Source of the DNA: Chloroflexota bacterium | GTDB taxonomy: Bacteria; Cyanobacteriota; Vampirovibrionia; Obscuribacterales; Obscuribacteraceae | Direction: 5' to 3' | Length of the DNA: 7,957 nucleotides | Assembly: GCA_005240105.1 (NCBI GenBank) | Contig: SBAT01000362.1 | Coordinates: 1-7,957 of the forward strand | Shown: positions 1-5,245 of the stretch, in pieces | How positions within the stretch are numbered: position 1 is the stretch's first letter | Layout: the number at the start of each line of letters is the position of its first letter | Program-made: the position numbers and the translations under genes | Notes under the pieces: model-generated | Seen by the model: the letters and a program-made list of their open reading frames with translations, nothing else | Told to the model about the DNA's origin: nothing | The model's database searches: none

Positions 1-354
1 GAACTGGACTTTCGCTACTTTTTTATTCGCAAGGTAATGTTCGTCAAATATGCGATGGCTTTTATTATGTTGCCAGGTGGTTTCGGCACCCTCGACGAAA
101 TGAGTGAAGCAATCACCTTAATTCAGACTAAGAAGATAAAGCGTTTTCCCATTTACCTTGTCGGCTCGCAATATTGGCAGCCTCTGCTTGATTTTATGAA
201 AAATACAATGCTGCCGCAGGGGATGATTTCTCCCTCGGATTTGGATCTTTTGGCTGTTTATGACGACCCGGATAAGCTCGTTGATCATATCGCCTGGTGC
301 GAAGCCGAGAAATGCTATGACAAGCCGGAGTTGAAGAAGCCGGAAAATCCATAA
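1..354 (+). CDS. LOG-family (TIGR00730) protein, C-terminal part; 5' end outside window
   Basis: The reading frame is open from the first base and ends at TAA 352-354, giving 117 residues of a protein that starts upstream. Residues 25-33 read PGGFGTLDE, the PGGxGTxxE nucleotide-binding and catalytic motif of the LOG / 'lysine decarboxylase-like' Rossmann family. The preceding YFFIRKVMFVKYA and the following EAITLIQTKKI are also typical of that family. Characterised members remove ribose 5-phosphate from cytokinin riboside monophosphates or hydrolyse AMP and other nucleotide monophosphates. They are not lysine decarboxylases despite older annotation. The ATG at 37 lies just before the motif and would remove a conserved strand, so it is not the start. 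No strong terminator is visible between this gene and etfB, 137 bp away. Family assignment is secure; the substrate in this organism is not known. Confidence 0.9.
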   Translation, partial: ELDFRYFFIRKVMFVKYAMAFIMLPGGFGTLDEMSEAITLIQTKKIKRFPIYLVGSQYWQPLLDFMKNTMLPQGMISPSDLDLLAVYDDPDKLVDHIAWCEAEKCYDKPELKKPENP

Positions 355-434
355 TTAGCGACTTCAATCACTAATTTCATTTAAAGAGAAGTCAGTTAAG
401 GAAACTTGTAAAAACCCGGCCAACACTCGTTGTT

Positions 435-452
435 GACCTATAATTCAAGGTC
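435..452 (+). promoter_or_regulatory. Candidate -10 box inside a small palindrome upstream of etfB
   Basis: A consensus TATAAT lies at 439-444, about 48 bases before the TTG start of etfB. It sits inside an imperfect palindrome with arms GACCT (435-439) and AGGTC (448-452) centred on AATT (442-445). No good -35 box lies 16-18 bp upstream, so if this is a promoter it may need an activator, and the palindrome would be a natural protein-binding site. The assignment is inferred from position and base pattern only. Confidence 0.35.
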
Positions 453-491
453 TAGTCGCCACGCGTGTTAGGCGAGCTGAAGGGGGAAACC

Positions 492-1274
492 TTGAAAATT
501 GCCGTCTGTATTAAGTCAGTTCCAGATACTGAGACAAAAATCAAAGTAGCTAGCGATAACAAGAACATTGATACCGCTGACGTGCGCTTTATCACAAGTC
601 CTTATGATGAATTTGCCATCGAAGAGGCTCTTAAGCTGAAAGAAAAGTTTGGCGGAGAAACCGTTGCTATTTCAATTGGCGGCAATGAGACAACTGAAGT
701 ATTGCGTGACTCATTAGCTCGCGGCATTGATTCGGCGATACACGTGAAAGATGCTGAGTTGGAAAATCTTGATCCGCTTAGCACGGCAAAAGTACTTGCC
801 GCAGTTGTCAAAGACGGTGGCTATGACGTTATATTCTGCGGTCAGCAAGGAGCCGGCGGTGACAACAGCGCTGTGCCGTCTATGCTGGCTGAATTGCTCG
901 ATATCCCGCAAGTCTCCATGACGGTGAAGCTGGAAATTGCCGACAATAAGTTCAAGTCAGAGCGTGAAATCGAAGGCGCACATGAGTACGTAGAGGGAAG
1001 TCTGCCTGCATTGTTCAGTGCTCAAAAGGGCTTGAACGAACCACGTTATCCTTCAATTAAGGGTGTGATGGCTGCACGTCGCAAAGAAATAGCTGTGAAA
1101 GATGCTAATGCTCTAGGAGTCGCTGGAAACTTTACTTATGATAAGCGCAAGATGCGCCTCAAAGAAATGACCATGCCCGCGGCAAGACCACAAGGTCGCT
1201 TGATTGATGGTGACATGGATACTCAGGCTAAGACCCTGGTGAAACTCCTGCGAGAAGAAGCGCAAGTTATCTAG
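492..1274 (+). CDS. etfB: Electron transfer flavoprotein, beta subunit
   Basis: EtfB is the AMP-binding subunit of the ETF heterodimer, which takes electrons from acyl-CoA and other dehydrogenases in the cytoplasm and passes them to ETF:quinone oxidoreductase. I chose the TTG at 492 (260 residues): it follows AGGGGG (481-486) at 5 bases and gives the usual family start MKIAVCIKSVPDTETKIKV. An in-frame GTG at 465 would add nine residues that do not look like the family. Visible family segments are SPYDEFAIEEALKLKE (residues 36-51), the nucleotide-loop region GQQGAGGDNSAVPSMLAELL (117-136), and the ETF-beta signature region at about 158-188, with SEREIEGAHEYVE and GLNEPRYPS. The length is normal for the family. 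etfA follows after 30 bp, so the two are surely one operon. Which dehydrogenases feed it cannot be read from the window. Confidence 0.96.
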   Translation: MKIAVCIKSVPDTETKIKVASDNKNIDTADVRFITSPYDEFAIEEALKLKEKFGGETVAISIGGNETTEVLRDSLARGIDSAIHVKDAELENLDPLSTAKVLAAVVKDGGYDVIFCGQQGAGGDNSAVPSMLAELLDIPQVSMTVKLEIADNKFKSEREIEGAHEYVEGSLPALFSAQKGLNEPRYPSIKGVMAARRKEIAVKDANALGVAGNFTYDKRKMRLKEMTMPAARPQGRLIDGDMDTQAKTLVKLLREEAQVI

Positions 1275-1304
1275 ACATTACAAAGCTTTAGGAGATACAA
1301 GGAA

Positions 1305-2288
1305 ATGGCACAGGGAATTCTGGTTTTTATCGAACAACGTAACGGACAAATGAGAAAGTCCAGCTTGGAAGCGTTGTCGGAAGCATCACGTTTGGTGGGT
1401 AAGACAGGCGGTGAAGTAAGCGCCGTTGTCATTGGTCAAAATATCAAAGCATTGGCAGCGGAAGCAAGTAAGTACAAGCCGGCAAAAATATTTGTAGTTG
1501 ATGGTGGCGAATTCGCCAACTACTCGACTGAAGGTTACGCACAAGCTTTAGCTGCCGCTATTCAAAAGGCCGATCCGGCTTATGTGTTTAGCGCTCAGAC
1601 ATCAATGGCTAAAGATTTGATGCCGCGTGTGGCAGCTCGCTTGGACGCACCAATTGCCACAGACGTTGTTGAAATTAAGAGTGAAGGCTCAAGTCTCACC
1701 GCTGTGAAGCCACTGTATTCCGGCAAGTCTTTTGGACTTTACGAGTTTTCCTCTCCGCTAGTATTCATGACCCTGCGTCCTAACCGCTTTGGTATGGCTG
1801 ATGCGGATGCTGGACATCAGGCACAAGTAGAAGATCTTTCAGTAACTGCTGATAAGATTCGCGCTAAGGTTACCGAGACTCATGCTGCCAAAGGGCAGAC
1901 AATTGAAGTCTCAGAAGCACCAATTATTGTTGCCGGTGGACGTGGTATCAAAGGACCGGAGAATTGGCCGGTACTGCAAAGCCTCTGTGATGTATTAGGG
2001 GCAGCACTGGGTGCTTCACGTGCCGTAGTTGATGCCGGATGGATTGATCACCAGCATCAAGTCGGACAAACAGGTAAAACAGTTAGTCCGCAGCTTTATA
2101 TCGCTTGTGGAATTTCCGGAGCTATCCAGCATCTTGCCGGTATGTCCTCTTCCAAGGTGATTGTTGCTATCAACAAAGATCCTGAAGCGCCAATTTTCAA
2201 ACATGCCACATACGGCATTGTTGGTGACGTGCTGGAATTTGTACCAAAGTTGACGGACGAGTTGAAGCATCTGAACGGGAAGAATTAA
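1305..2288 (+). CDS. etfA: Electron transfer flavoprotein, alpha subunit
   Basis: EtfA is the FAD-binding subunit partnering EtfB. The 327-residue protein has the usual two parts: an N-terminal Rossmann-like half (about 1-195) and a C-terminal FAD domain beginning near IIVAGGRGIKGPENW (207-221). Diagnostic FAD-domain motifs are GQTGKTVSPQLYIACGISGA (254-273), AIQHLAGM (273-280), AINKDPEAPIF (288-298) and YGIVGD (303-308). All expected segments are present, so the protein should be intact. The ATG at 1305 is preceded by TTAGGAG (1288-1294) about 10 bases upstream. It lies 30 bp after etfB in the usual beta-alpha order, consistent with stoichiometric expression from one transcript. No ETF:quinone oxidoreductase or acyl-CoA dehydrogenase gene is in the window. 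I see no clear sign of the electron-bifurcating type, but that would need an alignment. Confidence 0.97.
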   Translation: MAQGILVFIEQRNGQMRKSSLEALSEASRLVGKTGGEVSAVVIGQNIKALAAEASKYKPAKIFVVDGGEFANYSTEGYAQALAAAIQKADPAYVFSAQTSMAKDLMPRVAARLDAPIATDVVEIKSEGSSLTAVKPLYSGKSFGLYEFSSPLVFMTLRPNRFGMADADAGHQAQVEDLSVTADKIRAKVTETHAAKGQTIEVSEAPIIVAGGRGIKGPENWPVLQSLCDVLGAALGASRAVVDAGWIDHQHQVGQTGKTVSPQLYIACGISGAIQHLAGMSSSKVIVAINKDPEAPIFKHATYGIVGDVLEFVPKLTDELKHLNGKN

Positions 2289-2294
2289 GACGCT

Positions 2295-2307
2295 TTTGTC
2301 ATTCTGA
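2295..2307. repeat. Extra partial copy of the palindromic-element end
   Basis: TTTGTCATTCTGA at 2295-2307 matches TTTGTCATTCCGA at 2315-2327, the left end of the adjacent palindromic element, with one mismatch and in the same orientation, 20 bp away. It lies directly after the etfA stop. It may be the remnant of a second element or a local duplication. Confidence 0.45.
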
Positions 2308-2312
2308 TGACT

Positions 2313-2488
2313 CCTTTGTCATTCCGACCAATGAGAGGACACTAAATGTGTCCTCGAACGATGCAAGCGCGAAGTGGAGAAATCTGCTGCGCTGATCCGG
2401 CGATTGTCTTGATCGCGACAATCGAGTTTCGCAATTGCAGATTTCTCTGCTCCCTCACCTGCGGCTCGGTCAGTCGAAATGACAAAGG
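2313..2488. repeat. 176-bp palindromic intergenic element with nested hairpins
   Basis: This fills most of the gap between convergent etfA and ispG. Its ends, 2313-2328 and 2473-2488, are inverted repeats matching at 15 of 16 positions (CCTTTGTCATTCCGAC on the left). Inside is a perfect 11-bp inverted pair, GAGAAATCTGC at 2377-2387 and its complement at 2437-2447, extendable outward with G-U pairs. Two perfect 8-bp hairpins are nested: GAGGACAC/GTGTCCTC (2335-2342/2348-2355, 5-base loop) and CGATTGTC/GACAATCG (2401-2408/2417-2424, 8-base loop). The halves, TGTCATT...GAGAAATCTGC inward from both ends, resemble the GTCATTCTGAGC...GAATCT type of dispersed palindromic repeat seen in many bacterial genomes. 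No transposase is present. RNA from either side could fold strongly, so it may act as a two-way terminator or 3'-end stabiliser, though neither hairpin has a clear U-tract. Confidence 0.8.
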
Positions 2489-2493
2489 CGGAC

Positions 2494-3726
2494 CTAGCGA
2501 GCCGTCACAGTTTGCCCGTACTTCTCTTTCACGTATTCGTTGACCATGGCAATAAAGTCCGTCGTTAGTGTTGGACCAGCAAGTGTAGTTACGTGTTCAC
2601 CGTCTATGTAGACTGGCGCGCGTGGCTCTTCGCCTGTGCCGGGCAAGGAAATGCCAATGTTTGCATGACGTGATTCACCGGGTCCATTAACGATGCAGCC
2701 CATGACGGCAACTTTCATTTCTTCTGAACCGGGGAATTCTTTCTGCCATATTGCTCGTTCCCTCTGTAGATGCTCTTGAATTTGCTTGGCTAGCTCTTGA
2801 AACACCGAACTTGTAGTCCGTCCGCAGCCAGGACATGCTGTAACTTGCGGAGTAAAAGATCTCAGTCCAATAGATTGCAGAATTTGCTGGCAAACTAAGA
2901 CTTCTTGCGTGCGGCTGGCGCCTGGTTCCGGCGTTAAGCTGACGCGGATGGTATCACCGATGCCGTCCAAAAGAAGAACGGACAAGGCGGCCGTTGAGGC
3001 GACTATTCCCTTTGTCGACATGCCTGCTTCCGTAAGCCCTAAATGTAGTGCATAGTCGCAACGAGAAGCTAGACGCCTGTAGACTTCTATCAAATCTGGT
3101 ACTGTCGATACTTTTGCCGAAAGAATAATTTGATCATGACGCATGCCGTAGCTTTCAGCAGCTTGTGCTGATTCAATGGCTGAGGCCACAATGGCTTCAA
3201 TTAACACTTCATGGGCATCTTGTGGGTTTTTTGACTGGGCGTTTTCATCCATCATGCGCGCCAGCAAGTCTTGATCGAGTGATCCCCAGTTGACGCCAAT
3301 GCGAACAGGTTTATCAAACTTGAGTGCTACATCGATCATTGATTTGAAATTATCGTCGTGCTTGTCTCCGCGACCTACATTGCCCGGATTGATGCGATAT
3401 TTGGCAAGCAGCCTGGCGCAGTCTTTGTATTCGTTGAGTAATAGATGTCCGTTGTAATGGAAGTCACCGACCAGAGGGACATTGGCACCAAGTTTTTCCA
3501 GCTCAGAGACTATTTGCGGTACCGCCTGAGCAGCTTCGCGTGTGTTCACCGTAATGCGCACGATTTCTGAACCCGCCTGTGCGAGCTCATAGACTTGCTT
3601 TGCTGTAGCCAACGCATCTTCCGTGGCTGTATTAGTCATCGACTGTACAAGCACTGGGTGGCTTGAGCCAATAAATTGGTCCCCAACCTTAACGGTGGTG
3701 GAAGTGCGTCGTGCGTATCCGTCCAT
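2494..3726 (-). CDS. ispG: 4-hydroxy-3-methylbut-2-en-1-yl diphosphate synthase (IspG/GcpE)
   Basis: IspG catalyses the penultimate step of the MEP isoprenoid pathway, the two-electron reduction of 2-C-methyl-D-erythritol 2,4-cyclodiphosphate to HMBPP, using a [4Fe-4S] cluster and flavodoxin or ferredoxin. The N-terminal TIM-barrel part (about 10-285) contains HPVLVQSMTNT (23-33), PLVGDFHYNGH (84-94), YRINPGNVG (110-118) and VRIGVNWGSLD (141-151). The C-terminal cluster domain has C298 and C301 in ACPGCGR, C344 in VMGCIVNGPGE, and the catalytic glutamate E351. All key residues are present. At 410 residues it is longer than the E. coli enzyme (about 370). Sequence style (VQSMTNT, LPGTGEEPRAPVYIDG) recalls alphaproteobacterial IspG. 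The ATG at 3726 has AAGGTG (plus-strand 3734-3739) seven bases upstream. Its stop lies 6 bp from the palindromic element, and the short radC ends 74 bp upstream in the same direction. Confidence 0.97.
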   Translation of the reverse strand: MDGYARRTSTTVKVGDQFIGSSHPVLVQSMTNTATEDALATAKQVYELAQAGSEIVRITVNTREAAQAVPQIVSELEKLGANVPLVGDFHYNGHLLLNEYKDCARLLAKYRINPGNVGRGDKHDDNFKSMIDVALKFDKPVRIGVNWGSLDQDLLARMMDENAQSKNPQDAHEVLIEAIVASAIESAQAAESYGMRHDQIILSAKVSTVPDLIEVYRRLASRCDYALHLGLTEAGMSTKGIVASTAALSVLLLDGIGDTIRVSLTPEPGASRTQEVLVCQQILQSIGLRSFTPQVTACPGCGRTTSSVFQELAKQIQEHLQRERAIWQKEFPGSEEMKVAVMGCIVNGPGESRHANIGISLPGTGEEPRAPVYIDGEHVTTLAGPTLTTDFIAMVNEYVKEKYGQTVTAR

Positions 3727-3800
3727 GGGTCAACACCTTAAGCAGATCACATCTAGAACTATCTATGTGCGTATATATAGGATTGCCTCAAAATAGCATA

Positions 3801-4292
3801 TTAAGCCCCGAATTCCCAGATCTCAGGCATGTTTTCTCTAATACTATAAAGAGGCTGATTGGGACTTAAGATTACATGGTCTATTACCGGCACACAGAGA
3901 GTTTTACCAGCCTTCAAAAGTCTGTAGGTTATTTCAATATCTTCATCTGAAGGTTCCACGCGTGCTCCTGACGGGTGATTGTGGCAAACAATAATTGAAA
4001 AGCTGTTGGCGGCAATAGCCGCCTTAAACACTTCTCGAGGATGCACCACCGATGATACCAGTGACCCATGAGATACTTCATGCAGCCCGATGATATCTTG
4101 CCTTGCATTTAAGTGCAGGCTAACGAAGTGCTCTTCTGTGGCGTGCCGGAGCGGTGATAGGAAAAGATCAACATCACTAATCTTTCTAAGTCTATAGAGA
4201 TTTGCCTGGTCGAAATTTTCGTGCACCATGCACAGTTTAATCTGTGGAACCGCATACTGGAGCCTGGATGCCAATGAGATCGTGTTTGTCAT
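3801..4292 (-). CDS. Short RadC/JAB (MPN+) domain protein without N-terminal HhH region
   Basis: The 163-residue protein is essentially one RadC-type JAB domain. The JAMM zinc motif is complete: E72 in HEVSHG, H104 and H106 in CHNHPSG, and S115/D118 in PSDEDIE. The flanking HPREVFKAAI (84-93) and VIDHVIL (136-142) are standard RadC segments. Full-length RadC (about 220-230 residues) also has an N-terminal helix-hairpin-helix region. This protein lacks it and has about 50 unrelated residues instead, like the short radC genes on plasmids, prophages and islands (YeeS/YkfG type). The molecular role of RadC proteins is unresolved: the original repair phenotype was reassigned, and a metalloprotease or DNA-associated function is only proposed. 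The ATG at 4292 has a strong AAAAGGGG (4301-4308) eight bases upstream. It lies 100 bp after higA with no obvious terminator between them, so read-through is possible. Confidence 0.9.
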   Translation of the reverse strand: MTNTISLASRLQYAVPQIKLCMVHENFDQANLYRLRKISDVDLFLSPLRHATEEHFVSLHLNARQDIIGLHEVSHGSLVSSVVHPREVFKAAIAANSFSIIVCHNHPSGARVEPSDEDIEITYRLLKAGKTLCVPVIDHVILSPNQPLYSIRENMPEIWEFGA

Positions 4293-4311
4293 GACGCTTA
4301 CCCCTTTTGTG

Positions 4312-4342
4312 CTTATATCTATAAGACGGTCAAGGGGGTCAA
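4312..4342 (-). promoter_or_regulatory. Candidate radC promoter with a 14-bp palindrome
   Basis: A perfect palindrome, CTTATA-TC-TATAAG (4312-4325), lies 19 bp upstream of the radC ATG. Read on the minus strand, its left half is TATAAG, a near-consensus -10 box. A TTGACC box at 4342-4337, inside the 42-bp direct repeat, lies 19 bp away, a slightly long spacer. The half-sites are identical to the outer six bases of the higBA operator, with 2 instead of 9 bases between them. Function is inferred from pattern only. Confidence 0.4.
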
Positions 4343-4372
4343 AAAGTTCACAGTCAAGAGGTTAAATGTTGG
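4324..4372. repeat. Direct repeat, copy 1 (between higA and radC)
   Basis: Positions 4324-4365 are identical to 5158-5199 over 42 bases, beginning AGACGGTCAAGGGGG and ending CAGTCAAGAGGTTAA. After one extra A in this copy the match continues through TGTTGG to 4372. The two copies are in the same orientation and 834 bp apart, and the segment between them holds exactly the higBA operon. The repeat contains the five-base word GTCAA at 4329, 4338 and 4353, with GTTCA at 4346. No third copy is seen in the window. Confidence 0.95.
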
Positions 4373-4392
4373 TGTCAGGTTACCTAGTGGCT

Positions 4393-4797
4393 TCAGAGAA
4401 AGGCGCTGGGTGACAGTTTGAAGCGTGCTGACAATTTAGCAATAGTTGTCTTGCTCAATCCTCTTTTCCCGGACAAGAAGTCTGAGATATGTGACTGGTG
4501 ACAGCCCACTTGTCTAGATAATTCGGATTGAGTTAGTCCATTGTCTTCCATTAAGGAGAGAAGCATCTCGTGCGCGGACATTGGCTTGGGGTTGGGCAAA
4601 TGATCTGATTCATATTGGTAGATCAGTTGTCCGATCATGTCGTAATAATCGTTTTCGCCATTACTGCGGTGTTTCTTGAGTCCAAGCTCCGTGAAGATAT
4701 TGCCTGCTGCTTCCAATTCGGACCTGTTCTTAATTCGACGAAGAGGAAATCTCTTAATCAAACTCAAGTAGTCTTTGTCGATGTCGATTGCTTTCAT
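4393..4797 (-). CDS. higA: HigA-type antitoxin, Xre-family helix-turn-helix protein (COG5499)
   Basis: The 134-residue protein matches the larger HigA antitoxin type. An N-terminal region has FPLRRIKNRSELEAA (17-31), then DYYDMIGQLIYQYE (50-63). A C-terminal Xre helix-turn-helix follows at about 77-134, with LMEDNGLTQSELSRQVGC (82-99) and the recognition-helix region HQSHISDFLSGKR (100-112). It should bind and neutralise HigB and repress the operon at the palindrome at 5099-5119. I chose the ATG at 4797 because it overlaps the higB stop in an ATGA (4-bp overlap), the usual sign of translational coupling. A TTG nine bases earlier is possible but less likely. Toxin-first gene order is typical of higBA. 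No terminator is visible in the 100 bp to radC. Confidence in the family is high. Confidence 0.92.
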   Translation of the reverse strand: MKAIDIDKDYLSLIKRFPLRRIKNRSELEAAGNIFTELGLKKHRSNGENDYYDMIGQLIYQYESDHLPNPKPMSAHEMLLSLMEDNGLTQSELSRQVGCHQSHISDFLSGKRGLSKTTIAKLSARFKLSPSAFL

Positions 4798-5075
4798 AGG
4801 TTCCAACTGTCGTATTCGTCGTGCGTTCCTACTCTCAATATCTTTATTATTTTCCGTTTGAAATCGATTTCTGATTGAACTCGATATTTGTTTCCGGCAA
4901 CGTTGAATATGATCCAGGGTTTTACATAGCTAGCAGAATTAAATGTAGGCCTGACTTCGGCGAAGTTATTCCAATCAGCTGCCAAAACCTTGTTCAGCCA
5001 CGACTCCAAAGCCTTTTTGGCGCCCTGGTGCTTGTCCCAGAACGTCTCTAGTGCTTGTCTGTTTTGTATTAGCAT
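4794..5075 (-). CDS. higB: HigB-family toxin (mRNA interferase)
   Basis: The 93-residue protein matches the HigB toxin family (PF09907), small RelE-fold ribonucleases that cut translated mRNA at the ribosome. Family segments are ALETFWDKHQGAKKALESW (8-26), ADWNNFAEVRPTFNSASYV (33-51), IIFNVAGNKYR (55-65) and the C-terminal RVGTHDEYD (81-89), which holds the conserved G-T-H and tyrosine. All are present, so the toxin looks intact. Its stop overlaps the higA start. The ATG at 5075 lies only about 15-20 bases after the predicted transcription start, and its Shine-Dalgarno sequence is weak (AAGAGTGG more than 10 bases upstream), which may keep toxin synthesis low. higB and higA lie between two direct repeats, suggesting arrival as a unit. 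Catalytic activity is inferred from the family. Confidence 0.92.
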   Translation of the reverse strand: MLIQNRQALETFWDKHQGAKKALESWLNKVLAADWNNFAEVRPTFNSASYVKPWIIFNVAGNKYRVQSEIDFKRKIIKILRVGTHDEYDSWNL

Positions 5076-5096
5076 CGGTTGTTCAAACCACTCTTT

Positions 5097-5125
5097 ATCT
5101 TATACCAAAATGGTATAAGTGTCAA
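5097..5125 (-). promoter_or_regulatory. higBA promoter with overlapping palindromic operator
   Basis: On the minus strand a consensus -35 TTGACA (5125-5120) and a -10 TAAGAT (5102-5097) are separated by exactly 17 bp. A perfect inverted repeat occupies 5099-5119: arms CTTATACCA (5099-5107) and TGGTATAAG (5111-5119) around AAA. It fills the spacer and overlaps the -10 box, so a bound dimer would block RNA polymerase. HigA or the HigBA complex is the obvious ligand, since autorepression is the rule for this family. Transcription would start near 5090, about 15 bases before higB. Confidence 0.82.
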
Positions 5126-5157
5126 ATCTTGTTCTGTATCATTTGCCGCTTTTATAT

Positions 5158-5205
5158 AGACGGTCAAGGGGGTCAAAAAGTTCACAGTCAAGAGGTTAAT
5201 GTTGG
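5158..5205. repeat. Direct repeat, copy 2 (between MATE gene and higB)
   Basis: This is the partner of the copy at 4324-4372: 42 identical bases at 5158-5199, then TGTTGG after a one-base deletion relative to copy 1. It lies between the MATE gene stop (5246) and the higBA promoter (-35 at 5125). The sequence beyond 5205 diverges at once from that after copy 1. Upstream of 5158 the bases are similar but not identical (TTTATAT against ATCTATA), and the palindrome found beside copy 1 is not intact here. The remaining 40 bp to the MATE stop show no strong terminator. Confidence 0.95.
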
Positions 5206-5245
5206 CTTTTACTTAAATCAAGACGACGTTCGAGTAAATGTACGC

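Noticed and set aside
37..354. ATG at 37 as the start of a complete 105-residue protein
   Set aside because: The frame is open to the window edge, and the residues before the ATG (FRYFFIRKV) are conserved in the LOG family, so the gene is truncated by the window, not short.
2335..2355. The GAGGACAC hairpin as a standard rho-independent terminator of etfA
   Set aside because: The stem is perfect, but no run of T follows it on either strand, so it is reported only as part of the structured element.
2346..2543. A 65-residue plus-strand open frame between etfA and ispG
   Set aside because: It lies inside the palindromic element and runs into the ispG 3' end; its composition follows the hairpins and there is no ribosome site.
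4615..4878. An 87-residue plus-strand open frame opposite higA/higB
   Set aside because: Antisense to two well-supported genes, with no family resemblance and no ribosome site.
4324..5205. The two 42-bp repeats as a CRISPR array or as attC sites of an integron cassette array
   Set aside because: Only two copies, 834 bp apart with coding genes between; the repeat lacks the inverted L/R structure of attC, and no third copy follows radC. GTTAAAT in copy 1 fits the GTTRRRY core, but copy 2 does not.
5200..5245. A terminator after the MATE gene formed by TTTACT/AGTAAA
   Set aside because: The arms are only six bases with a 19-base loop and no T-run; too weak to call.
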